Shown here: positions 1 to 5,897 of the stretch, piece after piece | Position numbering within the stretch: position 1 is the first letter of the stretch | Layout of the letters: every line of letters begins with the position of its first letter | Source of the DNA: Acidobacteriaceae bacterium | GTDB taxonomy: Bacteria; Acidobacteriota; Terriglobia; Terriglobales; Acidobacteriaceae | Direction of reading: 5' to 3' | Assembly: GCA_030040115.1 (NCBI GenBank) | Contig: JASHUH010000464.1 | Coordinates: forward strand, 1 to 9,486 | Length of the DNA stretch: 9,486 bases | Position numbers and translations under genes: made by a program | Notes under the pieces: generated by a model | The model's input: the letters and a program-made list of their open reading frames with translations, nothing else | What the model was told of the DNA's origin: nothing | Database searches by the model: none

Positions 1-197
1 CCCAGTGGAAGATCTAGGGGGCAATCTCAAAGGCCAGGAGTTGGCCCATCGTTGCGTCGACGGTCTGGGCGAGGCCGAGCAGGGCGTCTGCCACGGCATG
101 AAACGTATCCGTCAATCCGCATTGCCCTTCTCATGCTAACACCACGCCGGACTTTTCTTTTGACCCTGTTGTCACTCTATTATGCGAGGCTCAGTAA
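1..197. other. Left-edge stretch without a recognised gene
   Basis: This stretch lies downstream of the minus-strand toxin gene. I see no RNA gene, terminator with a T-run, or recognisable protein. The only open frame that reads like coding sequence is on the minus strand, from a TTG at 115 to a TAG at 14-16. It gives about 33 residues containing ADALLGLAQTVDATMGQLL, which is alanine/leucine-rich and amphipathic. An AGGG lies about 9 bases before the TTG. It could be the 3' tail of a decayed gene or a chance frame, and nothing in it points to a function. A plus-strand frame crossing from here into the toxin gene is compatible with chance. Confidence 0.2.
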
Positions 198-632
198 TTA
201 TTTGCTAACATCAGTTTTTTCCGCGGGAAGGGCAAAGCGCTCCAGATTTACTCGGCCGTCTTTCCTGACATCAACCTGCAATACCTGATTGGTGAGGTCG
301 CCATTCTTCGCGAACTCGTCCAGGATCAACCCGAAGATCTGTCTCTGGATGCCGAGGTTCAAGCCAAATGGTGCGTCGATGCAGACTAAACCGGCGTGCA
401 GGCGCACGTCTGCGTATTCTCCGGAAGAACCTGGTTCATTCGCTGGACCGCGAAAGTCCGTGCCGTTGTTGGTAACAAACGTCCAGTCTCCCTCAAGGAT
501 GACGCGCTTGAGCTCCCAGTCCTTGGTGCCTGTCTTCCCGAGGTGATTGACGTGCGAACAGAGAAAGCCCTTCTGCTGAGCGTCGGACGCCAGCGAAGGG
601 CTCAGGTTTTCGTCGATCAGGATTTTCTGCAA
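198..632 (-). CDS. PIN-like (DUF5615 / VapC45-type) toxin
   Basis: A 144-residue protein, probably the ribonuclease toxin of a type II toxin-antitoxin pair. The N-terminus has the family pattern ILIDENLSP, with an acidic pair at D7-E8. TKDWELK (residues 36-42) and VTNNGTDF (53-60, with D59) follow, matching the conserved acidic positions of PIN-like/Mut7-C folds. In that family these residues bind metal for RNA cleavage. After about residue 75 there is a C-terminal half (LHAGLVCIDAP and onward) typical of the VapC45-like branch, as I recall it. No signal peptide or membrane segment is visible, so it should be cytoplasmic. The start is TTG, chosen because GGAGG lies 8 bases upstream and the DEN motif begins at residue 7. 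It sits 4 bases after the antitoxin stop, so translation is probably coupled. A weak start codon on the toxin fits keeping it below the antitoxin level. The fold is well supported; the RNase activity is inferred from family. Confidence 0.8.
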   Translation of the reverse strand: MQKILIDENLSPSLASDAQQKGFLCSHVNHLGKTGTKDWELKRVILEGDWTFVTNNGTDFRGPANEPGSSGEYADVRLHAGLVCIDAPFGLNLGIQRQIFGLILDEFAKNGDLTNQVLQVDVRKDGRVNLERFALPAEKTDVSK

Positions 633-636
633 ACTT

Positions 637-1272
637 CTAGCCTCCTATTGAGGAGCTACGAAGTCGCTTCTTGGAGATGGAGACCGACAGGCTCTTGGGC
701 AGATGCCGCCGCCGCGGGCGGCCCCGTTGTGGGGTTGCTTTCGCGTACACCGAAGCCAGTTCGATCTGCGATGGCGTGAGCTTCGGGTAAATCTCCCGCA
801 ATTCCTCAAGCGGCGTTCCAGCATTGACCAGACCGGCAACATCGTACACCGGGATGCGCGTTCCCCGGATTACCGGGGTGCCGCGCAGTATCTCCGGGTC
901 TTCGATGACCAGATCTTGTGCCTCCCTTAACTGGCTCAAGCGGCGTTCCACGTCGTCCCAGATGGAAGACAGCAGCACCTGTACGGTCCGGGACTCTTCG
1001 AACTTGCATTGACGAAGCTCATTCCAGGAGTGGTTGTGCGCCAGCGCGTTCCGCATCGCTTTGACGCGCGCACTTAAAGTCAACACGTCTTCCGTTTCGA
1101 AGTAGAAGGCGATCCAGAGGCAGGCGTCTTTGCGAACGGTTCGATTCTGCGACGCTTTGTAGAGCATCTTGGGCAGAATCCGTTTGTCGATCATCCGGTT
1201 GATCTTGGCAACGGTGACTCCTGCCGCGATGGCTGCCTCACTGGTTGTCAGATTCTCGATAGCGGCTTCCAT
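637..1272 (-). CDS. DUF433 antitoxin with N-terminal HTH (VapB45-like)
   Basis: A 211-residue protein, the likely antitoxin and autorepressor of the adjacent PIN-like toxin. Residues 8-40 (TTSEAAIAAGVTVAKINRMI and following) form a MerR/VapB45-like helix-turn-helix. The middle, about 45-120, is a linker with helices. Residues 123-180 are a DUF433 domain, recognised by the IEDPEILRGTPVIRGTRIPV pattern and the later GTPLEELREIYP and LTPSQIELA. The tail from 182 is very basic (GRPRRR, then KKRLR), unlike the short DUF433-only antitoxins of about 75 residues, and may help DNA or RNA contact. The start at 1272 is preferred because GGAGG stands 6 bases before the ATG. An in-frame ATG at 1296 would add 8 residues and also has a purine-rich upstream stretch. 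Its final codons (ATA GGA GGC TAG) carry the toxin's ribosome binding site. DNA binding and toxin neutralisation are inferred from the family and gene order. Confidence 0.8.
   Translation of the reverse strand: MEAAIENLTTSEAAIAAGVTVAKINRMIDKRILPKMLYKASQNRTVRKDACLWIAFYFETEDVLTLSARVKAMRNALAHNHSWNELRQCKFEESRTVQVLLSSIWDDVERRLSQLREAQDLVIEDPEILRGTPVIRGTRIPVYDVAGLVNAGTPLEELREIYPKLTPSQIELASVYAKATPQRGRPRRRHLPKSLSVSISKKRLRSSSIGG
641..645 (-). promoter_or_regulatory. Shine-Dalgarno of the toxin, embedded in the antitoxin gene
   Basis: On the minus strand GGAGG overlaps the last two sense codons of the antitoxin (GGA GGC) and lies 8 bases before the toxin TTG at 632-630. This decides the TTG as the start and implies that ribosomes finishing the antitoxin re-initiate on the toxin. 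Confidence 0.75.
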
Positions 1273-1278
1273 TGGGCA

Positions 1279-1283
1279 CCTCC
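1279..1283 (-). promoter_or_regulatory. Shine-Dalgarno of the DUF433 antitoxin
   Basis: GGAGG on the minus strand with a 6-base gap (TGCCCA) to the ATG at 1272-1270. It favours the shorter 211-residue antitoxin over the in-frame ATG at 1296. A second purine-rich stretch, GGAGGGG, lies further upstream and could serve the longer form. Confidence 0.6.
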
Positions 1284-1296
1284 ACTTCACTATCAT

Positions 1297-1548
1297 AATT
1301 CATCCCCTCCAGGAGAACAATTATTACTATTCGGTCAGAGGGGCGAAAGAGTTGGCAAGCGACGCACTTTCAGAGAGATACCGGCATAGGCTTAAGCAAA
1401 TTCGTCATGGGCCAGCTTGGCCACGCGACTGGGCTATGCCAAAAAGTCCTGCAACATCGGGGTTCCGGCTGCCAGGAACCAACAACCAGGATGATTCTTT
1501 TTTCCCGGGTCGAGTATCTACCACCTCGATCCAAAGAGGTTAGACCGG
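1297..1548. other. Divergent intergenic region between antitoxin and fic, left portion
   Basis: This gap separates the leftward toxin-antitoxin operon from the rightward fic gene. I recognise no gene in it in any frame. Near the antitoxin start there is an imperfect inverted repeat: ATAATT at 1295-1300 and AATTAT at 1319-1324, on either side of the purine-rich leader. It could be an operator, but is short. A perfect 6-base inverted repeat, GGTTCC (1461-1466) and GGAACC (1475-1480) with an 8-base loop, has no T-run directly after it on either strand, so I do not call it a terminator. The antitoxin promoter must lie here, but I see no convincing -35/-10 pair. Confidence 0.4.
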
Positions 1549-1600
1549 CTCGGGATGGCACTTTGTTATGCGCGAACAGATGAGCAAAGTCCCATCTGAG
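1549..1600. repeat. Long imperfect inverted repeat (hairpin) upstream of fic
   Basis: The arms 1549-1567 (starting CTCGGGATGGCACTTTG) and 1583-1600 (ending CAAAGTCCCATCTGAG) pair with 15 Watson-Crick pairs, two G-T pairs, one C-C mismatch and one bulged G, around a 15-base loop at 1568-1582. No T-run follows, so it is not an ordinary terminator. It directly abuts the CGGACA repeat array. It could be a large operator, the remnant of a small mobile element end, or a structured RNA. The pairing is seen directly; the role is unknown. Confidence 0.6.
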
Positions 1601-1630
1601 CGGACAATAATACGGACATTTATGCGGACA
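1601..1630 (+). promoter_or_regulatory. Three CGGACA boxes phased at 12 bases, candidate operator of fic
   Basis: CGGACA occurs at 1601-1606, 1613-1618 and 1625-1630, each start exactly 12 bases after the previous one and each followed by four A/T bases. Two further boxes, CGGACT at 1692-1697 and CGGACA at 1704-1709, also 12 bases apart and followed by A/T, lie inside the first codons of fic. Together they bracket the candidate promoter. Such phasing suggests repeated binding by one protein on nearly one face of DNA, possibly the Fic protein itself through its C-terminal winged helix. The pattern is seen; the regulator is inferred. Confidence 0.5.
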
Positions 1631-1634
1631 TAAT

Positions 1635-1663
1635 TTGCTGTAATGTTGATAAAACGTTATGAT
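1635..1663 (+). promoter_or_regulatory. Candidate sigma-70 promoter of fic
   Basis: TTGCTG (1635-1640) and TATGAT (1658-1663) are separated by exactly 17 bases. The -10 box matches the consensus at 5 of 6 positions and the -35 box at 3 of 6. A start site 6-8 bases after the -10 would fall at about 1670, only about six bases before the ATG at 1676, so the message would be leaderless or nearly so. This agrees with the absence of any Shine-Dalgarno before that ATG. Confidence 0.45.
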
Positions 1664-1675
1664 ATAAAATAAATT

Positions 1676-2911
1676 ATGATGACCAATGATTCGGACTATA
1701 TAGCGGACATTAAAGCAGTCGAGGATCGTGGCGAGGCGACTTCCCTGATGGAACCGATGCTCATCACCGAGTCCTCCCGCTTTCGTGGGGGGCTGACGGA
1801 TCTTGCGCTGGAACTGGCTCAGAAATCGGCAGGATTTCGGCGAAGCCTGCCAGAGAGCCTGCTGACTTCGCTCGCGGATCTTGTCCGCTCGATGAATTGC
1901 TATTACAGCAACCTCATCGAAGGCCACGACACTCACCCGGTGGACATCGAGCGCGCTCTCAAGAACGACTACAGCAGGGACACGCGGAAGCGGGATTTGC
2001 AACTGGAGGCAAAGGCACACATCGTCGTGCAGAAGTGGATTGACGGCGGGGGGCTGAGCGGACGCGCGGTCAGCAGCGAGGGTATCCGCGAAATCCATTC
2101 GAGGTTCTGCAGCGAACTGCCTGAAGATTTGCTGTGGGTTGAAGACCCGCATATGAAAGAGCGTGTTCGCGTGGTGGGCGGAGAACTTCGAAGAAGGGAT
2201 GTGGCTGTTGGTCACCATGTGGCGATCAGTCCCGGCGCAGTGCCACGGTTTCTCGGGCGTTTCGAACAGGTCTATGGCGGGGCAAGCAAGACGGAGTCAA
2301 TCGTCGGAGCAGCCGCAGCGCATCACCGGCTAGCCTGGATTCACCCGTTCACGGATGGGAATGGGAGAGTGGCGCGACTGATGTCGCACGCCGTGCTGCT
2401 TGAGACGCTCGACACCGGTGCCGTGTGGTCGGTCGCACGAGGTCTTGCACGCAATGTTGACGCATATAAGGGACATCTGGCTGCTTGCGACGCGGAGCGG
2501 CGCAACGACCTCGATGGACGGGGTAATTTGAGCGAGGAAGCGCTTGCCGCATTCACGGACTTTTTCCTGAGAATCTGCCTCGACCAGGTTGTGTTCATGG
2601 AAGGGCTGATGCAGCCGGAACGATTGCGTGCGCGAATTCTTTTGTGGGCGGAAGAGGAGATACGGTTAGGGCAACTACCGCCAAAGGCCGGCAACATACT
2701 GGAGGCAGTGCTCTATAGAGGAGAATTGCCGCGCGCCGATGTACCCGCAGTGGTGAGGGCCGTGGATCGGCATGCAAGGCGAATAGTCTCTGCCCTCATC
2801 GAGCGCGGCGTATTGAGCGCAAATGGTCCCCGTGCTCCACTGCGCCTCGTGTTTCCGGCGGCACTAGCATCGCGCTGGATGCCCGGACTGTTCCCCGAAA
2901 AAACAGACTAG
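1676..2911 (+). CDS. Fic family protein, class II AMP-transferase type
   Basis: A 411-residue intact Fic protein. Fic enzymes transfer AMP (or another nucleotide part) from a nucleotide onto hydroxyls of target proteins. The core motif HPFTDGNGR is complete at 223-231, with the catalytic H223 and the nucleotide-binding DGNGR. The N-terminal inhibitory motif fits S-x-x-x-E-G exactly (S78 to G83, SNLIEG), placing it in class II: E82 would block the gamma-phosphate pocket until inhibition is relieved. The Fic fold covers about 110-310. A C-terminal segment (about 335-395) looks like a winged helix: KAGNILEAVLYRGELPRADV, then RIVSALIERGVL. No membrane segment is seen. The start at 1676 keeps family-like N-terminal residues (YIADIKAVED); no Shine-Dalgarno is visible, and ATGs at 1679 or 1748 are alternatives. 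Its stop overlaps the opposite-strand debris downstream. The target is unknown; it may act as a self-regulated stress or defence factor. Confidence 0.92.
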   Translation: MMTNDSDYIADIKAVEDRGEATSLMEPMLITESSRFRGGLTDLALELAQKSAGFRRSLPESLLTSLADLVRSMNCYYSNLIEGHDTHPVDIERALKNDYSRDTRKRDLQLEAKAHIVVQKWIDGGGLSGRAVSSEGIREIHSRFCSELPEDLLWVEDPHMKERVRVVGGELRRRDVAVGHHVAISPGAVPRFLGRFEQVYGGASKTESIVGAAAAHHRLAWIHPFTDGNGRVARLMSHAVLLETLDTGAVWSVARGLARNVDAYKGHLAACDAERRNDLDGRGNLSEEALAAFTDFFLRICLDQVVFMEGLMQPERLRARILLWAEEEIRLGQLPPKAGNILEAVLYRGELPRADVPAVVRAVDRHARRIVSALIERGVLSANGPRAPLRLVFPAALASRWMPGLFPEKTD

Positions 2912-2985
2912 GGCGTAGCTTCCCGAAGATCTTCGATAACAGGGACACGCTCTCGGCAGAGCACGGCATTGTCGTGCACCAAGAT

Positions 2986-3177
2986 TCACGATAATCGGAT
3001 CGAGCCCTGGCGTAGGCGTGCATCGATGCGATCGAGGATGTCCGCATAAAGCGCTTTTGCGCCATCCAACAGCACAAGGTCCAGCGTGTCGGGAAGGTCA
3101 TGTGCGAGTGTCTCCAGCGCGTCAAGGTGCGCCGCTGACTTCAATCCGTTGCACATCGAACCGTACCTGCCACACAT
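2986..3177 (-). pseudogene. Fragment of a class I SAM-dependent O-methyltransferase gene
   Basis: The frame encodes about 60 residues with DALETLAHDLPDTLDLVLLD, then GAKALYADILDRIDARLRQG. This matches the middle of class I O-methyltransferases, where the LLDGAK segment is near the metal/SAM site and is followed by L-(Y)-x-x-x-L and the R-L-R-x-G turn. The expected N-terminal SAM-binding part is absent upstream of 3177. Right after RLRQGS the frame reaches a stop (TGA, 2986-2988), where the family would continue with a hydrophobic IIVADN-like strand. A shifted frame gives IIV just there, then VHDNAVLCRERVPVIEDLRE up to a TAG at 2908-2910. This looks like a 5'-truncated, frameshifted remnant with no function expected. 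The far 3' part (2908-2985) is only weakly family-like. Confidence 0.55.
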
Positions 3178-3336
3178 GGAACCATCCTACGTTGCGTCGG
3201 CAGGAACAGCGTCGCCGCCAAATTTTTTTTGGACACTCAGAATCTGTAACTTAGGTCTGTTTTGCCCCAAATTCAGGGCATGTGGGGGTTGACGCGCAAG
3301 TATGGGTTGCGGCGAAAATAAAGCGAATATTTCACC
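3178..3336. other. Leader region of the imu cassette
   Basis: This gap holds no recognised gene. It contains an 8-base T-run at 3223-3230 without a preceding stem, a TTGACG at 3289-3294 that could be a -35 box, and a short in-frame open stretch from an ATG at 3280 to a TAA at 3319 in the imuA frame. It should carry the damage-inducible promoter of imuA-imuB-dnaE2, since no gene precedes imuA on the same strand closer than fic. Confidence 0.4.
3289..3327 (+). promoter_or_regulatory. Candidate promoter and operator of imuA-imuB-dnaE2
   Basis: TTGACG (3289-3294) is followed after 19 bases by GAAAAT (3314-3319), a weak sigma-70-like pair. Across the -10 lies a direct repeat, GCGAA at 3312-3316 and again at 3323-3327, with starts 11 bases apart. 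Imu cassettes are normally repressed by LexA, and some LexA proteins bind direct repeats with this period (the alphaproteobacterial GTTC-N7-GTTC). The repeat is seen; LexA binding here is an inference and the E. coli-type CTGT-N8-ACAG box is not present. Confidence 0.25.
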
Positions 3337-3420
3337 ATACCCTCCGCAGCCACAATCCGGCTCCAGATCGAAGAGGCGCTCGCCCGCAAGGTTCCTTCGG
3401 CGCTGACTCCTGCGCCGCAA

Positions 3421-4374
3421 GTGATCCGCCCGGTCACACCGACCGGAGTGAGAGAGATCGATGCGTTGCTCGACGGCGGTCTGCCAGTCGGCGCCATTAG
3501 CGAGATAACCGGCCCGGAAACCAGTGGACGGACAGCGGTCGCTCTTTCCTTCCTGCGGCACCTCACCCATGCAGGAAGAGTCTGCGCGTGGGTGGACGTT
3601 TCTGACACGCTCTCTCCCGAATCGGCGGCGGTAGCAGGGATCGACCTTACCCGTTTGCTGTGGGTGCGATGCGGCGTCTCCAAAGACGCAACGAAACCAT
3701 CCGCCGATTACAAATTCTCGTTGCCGGAGAAGTACCTCATCGTAGCGTCCAAGAAGAAGAGACTGCACGGCGGAGGCTGCGGAGGCCATCCGCGCAACGA
3801 GGTCAAAGGACTCCCGAACGCAGTGAGCGGTCTGCTTCGGCCAGTGGCCATCGCGCCGCGCTGCGCGGAGCCGCAACGCAGAGTGCGAGCCGAGAGAGAG
3901 ACCTTCGTACCGCAGGCGCAGCCGAGCCTGCCACGCGCAGGCGTGCGCTCTAATTCCAGCAAACCGTGGGCGCGTATCGAGCAGGCTTTGCGCGCGACGG
4001 ACCTGCTTTTGCAGGCGGGAGGCTTCAGCGCCATCGTGCTCGACATGGCGAGCATCGCCCCGGAACACGCCTCCCGCGTACTGCTGGCGACATGGTTCCG
4101 CTACCGCGCAGCGGCTGAACGGACACAGGCGAGCTTCCTTCTCCTGACACAGCATCCGTGCGCCAAGAGCAGCGGTGATCTGCTTCTCAAGTTCCAGCCA
4201 GGCGAAGCGCGCCGGGATGAGTCAACCGTATTCACCGGTATCGAGCATCGCCTCGAAATCGAACGCCAGCGTTTCACGCAAGCGCCGACAAACGTGATCC
4301 CTCTTCGCAAGTCGCCGCAGCACGCCAATACCGCAGAGTGGCAGAGCCAAACCACCTGGGCAGGAGCGCGATGA
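3421..4374 (+). CDS. imuA: ImuA, RecA-like accessory protein of the SOS mutasome
   Basis: 317 residues from the GTG at 3421. ImuA works with ImuB and DnaE2 in damage-induced mutagenesis and is a RecA-fold protein without known recombinase activity. ISEITGPETSGRT (27-38) aligns with the RecA Walker A region, with R37 in place of the usual lysine. FSAIVLDM (202-209) is the Walker B-like strand with D208. Residues 111-180 form an insertion rich in Gly, Arg and Pro (HGGGCGGHPR at 116-125). The C-terminus has LLLLTQHPCAKSS and NVIPLRK, typical of the family. The homologous region extends upstream of the GTG (PSAATIRLQIEEALARKVPS), and the place where relatives begin with Met reads ATA at 3337. No ATG, GTG or TTG exists between the TAA at 3319 and 3421, so the true start is uncertain: ATA at 3337 (345 residues) or GTG at 3421, neither with a clear Shine-Dalgarno. 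It overlaps imuB by 4 bases. Confidence 0.85.
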   Translation: MIRPVTPTGVREIDALLDGGLPVGAISEITGPETSGRTAVALSFLRHLTHAGRVCAWVDVSDTLSPESAAVAGIDLTRLLWVRCGVSKDATKPSADYKFSLPEKYLIVASKKKRLHGGGCGGHPRNEVKGLPNAVSGLLRPVAIAPRCAEPQRRVRAERETFVPQAQPSLPRAGVRSNSSKPWARIEQALRATDLLLQAGGFSAIVLDMASIAPEHASRVLLATWFRYRAAAERTQASFLLLTQHPCAKSSGDLLLKFQPGEARRDESTVFTGIEHRLEIERQRFTQAPTNVIPLRKSPQHANTAEWQSQTTWAGAR

Positions 4375-5897
4375 CGAAATCTGCTGAAATTTACGCCTGC
4401 CTTTATGCAAGAGAGTTTCCCACGCAGGCGCTGCTGCGCCTGCGACCGGAACTGCGCGACAAGCCGTGTGTGGTGATGGACGGCAAGCCTCCCTTGCAGG
4501 AGGTCTGCTCACTCACGCGAAAGGCGCGAAAACTCGGAATGGCGCATGGAATGACCCAGGTCGAAGTAGACACATTCTCCGGGGTTACTGTGCTTGAACG
4601 ATCCGCGAGGGAAGAGGCTGCCGCACGAGAGGCCCTGCTCGAATGCGCGGGCTGTTTTTCGCCGCGCGTCGAAGAAGTGAGCTATGACCGCTCCTTTCTG
4701 TGCGTGCTGGATATTGCGGGAATGAAGGGACTGTTCGGACCACCGGAAGCGCTGGCGCGGAGCCTCCTCACGCGCGTCGGTGCATTGAGGATCACTGCCT
4801 GCGTTGCCGTGAGCAGCAATTTCCATGCGGCAATCGCTGTCGCCAAAGCGCCGTTGCCGTTGTCGGTGCGGGTCGTCCCCACCGGCGAGGAAAGCATGGC
4901 GCTGGCGGCATTGCCGCTCACGGTACTCGATCTCGGCGAGCAGCAGGCGGAGACATTTTTGTTATGGGGGATTCGCACGCTGGGAATGCTGGCCGCGCTG
5001 CCGGAGCGGGAACTCATCTCCCGCCTGGGACAAGCCGGCAAACGCCTGCGTCAGTTGGCCCGGGGCGAAGCACCGCACCTGTTTCAGCCGGTCGAGCCAG
5101 CCTTTACGCTGCGAGAGCGCATGGAACTCGACTCGCCCGTCGAAGTCCTCGATGCGCTGATGTTCGTGGCGAACCTGATGCTCGAACAGTTGATTCTCCG
5201 GGCAACGGCGCGCGTGCTTGCGCTTGCCTCGGTCAGCATCGCGCTCGCCCTCGAAGGTGGCGCTATCCATACCCGGACAGTCCGTCCCGCGCTGCCCACG
5301 AACGACCGCCAGATATGGATCAGGCTGCTGCATCTCGCCCTCGAAGCCCATCCCCCGCAAGCAGCGGTTCTCGGAGTCACGCTCGACGCCGAGCCGGGAA
5401 GCACCGGCCAAGTGCAACTCGGATTATTCTCTCCGCAGTTGCCGGAGCCGTCGCGCTTGGACATAACCCTTGCGCGCATCCGCGCCATCGTCGGCGACGA
5501 GAACGTAGGCCGTGCAGTGCTCACGGACACGCACCAGCTCGACGGATTCCGCCTCGAAACATTCAGTATTGACCCGTTCGAGATCCCCTCAGCGCAGCCT
5601 GCGGAAGCTCCGCCCGCAACGCTACGGCCTGCTATGCGGCGGCTACGTCCACCAGAGACCGTATTCGTGACTTTCCAAGGTCCCCGCCCCAGAGCCTTCT
5701 GCTTCCGGCAGCGGCGCTACTCCGTCGAACGCGCCTATGGCCCCTGGTTGACCAACAGTGAGTGGTGGAGCGCGACCCTATGGGGATGCGAGCAGTGGGA
5801 CCTCGTTGCCCGCGCTCCCGATGGCTCCGCGCTCTGCGGCTGCCTGATGCGCGACGTGCTGCGGGACCAGTGGAAGATGGCAGGGCTGTATGACTGA
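4371..5897 (+). CDS. imuB: ImuB, inactive Y-family polymerase homologue and clamp adaptor
   Basis: 508 residues. ImuB resembles Y-family (DinB-type) polymerases but lacks polymerase activity; it bridges ImuA, DnaE2 and the beta sliding clamp. The N-terminal strand reads IYACLYAREFP, where active enzymes have D-x-D, and the second site reads VEEVSYDRSFL (100-110), where they have S-x-D-E, so the catalytic acids are missing. The palm and fingers cover about 1-160, a helix-hairpin-helix region about 180-240, and a little-finger-like domain about 245-350. A beta-clamp-binding pentapeptide, QLGLF, is at 349-353. The conserved C-terminal block (YGPWLTNSEWWS to the last residues GLYD) is typical of ImuB. 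The start at 4371 forms ATGA with the imuA stop and has AGGAG 4 bases upstream; an in-frame ATG at 4338 lies inside imuA and is less likely. Its 3' end overlaps dnaE2 by 8 bases, so the cassette is one coupled operon. Confidence 0.93.
   Translation: MTKSAEIYACLYAREFPTQALLRLRPELRDKPCVVMDGKPPLQEVCSLTRKARKLGMAHGMTQVEVDTFSGVTVLERSAREEAAAREALLECAGCFSPRVEEVSYDRSFLCVLDIAGMKGLFGPPEALARSLLTRVGALRITACVAVSSNFHAAIAVAKAPLPLSVRVVPTGEESMALAALPLTVLDLGEQQAETFLLWGIRTLGMLAALPERELISRLGQAGKRLRQLARGEAPHLFQPVEPAFTLRERMELDSPVEVLDALMFVANLMLEQLILRATARVLALASVSIALALEGGAIHTRTVRPALPTNDRQIWIRLLHLALEAHPPQAAVLGVTLDAEPGSTGQVQLGLFSPQLPEPSRLDITLARIRAIVGDENVGRAVLTDTHQLDGFRLETFSIDPFEIPSAQPAEAPPATLRPAMRRLRPPETVFVTFQGPRPRAFCFRQRRYSVERAYGPWLTNSEWWSATLWGCEQWDLVARAPDGSALCGCLMRDVLRDQWKMAGLYD

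Noticed and set aside
1238..1303. 20-residue frame from a minus-strand ATG at 1303 that overlaps the antitoxin start, a possible leader peptide.
   Set aside because: It only reads the antitoxin start region in another frame. It lacks regulatory codon runs, and its GGAGG is too close to the ATG.
1568..1633. 21-residue plus-strand frame MREQMSKVPSERTIIRTFMR through the hairpin loop and CGGACA boxes.
   Set aside because: No Shine-Dalgarno is present and the sequence is explained by the hairpin arm and the repeats.
1370..2218. 282-codon minus-strand frame covering the gap and the 5' part of fic.
   Set aside because: Most of it is antisense to fic, it has no recognisable motif, and it crosses the hairpin and repeat array.
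1619..3050. 13-base inverted match flanking fic: TTTATGCGGACAT at 1619-1631 and its complement at 3038-3050.
   Set aside because: The right copy lies inside the O-methyltransferase remnant and encodes its family-like ALYADIL residues. A 13-base match is expected about once by chance in a window of this size, and no target duplication or transposase is seen.
3223..3230. Run of eight T as a possible terminator before the imu cassette.
   Set aside because: No stable stem precedes the run on the plus strand, and on the minus strand it is an A-run.
3187..4155. 322-codon open frame on the minus strand.
   Set aside because: It is antisense to imuA, has Cys/Arg-rich low-quality composition and no family motif. 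imuA on the plus strand explains the region.
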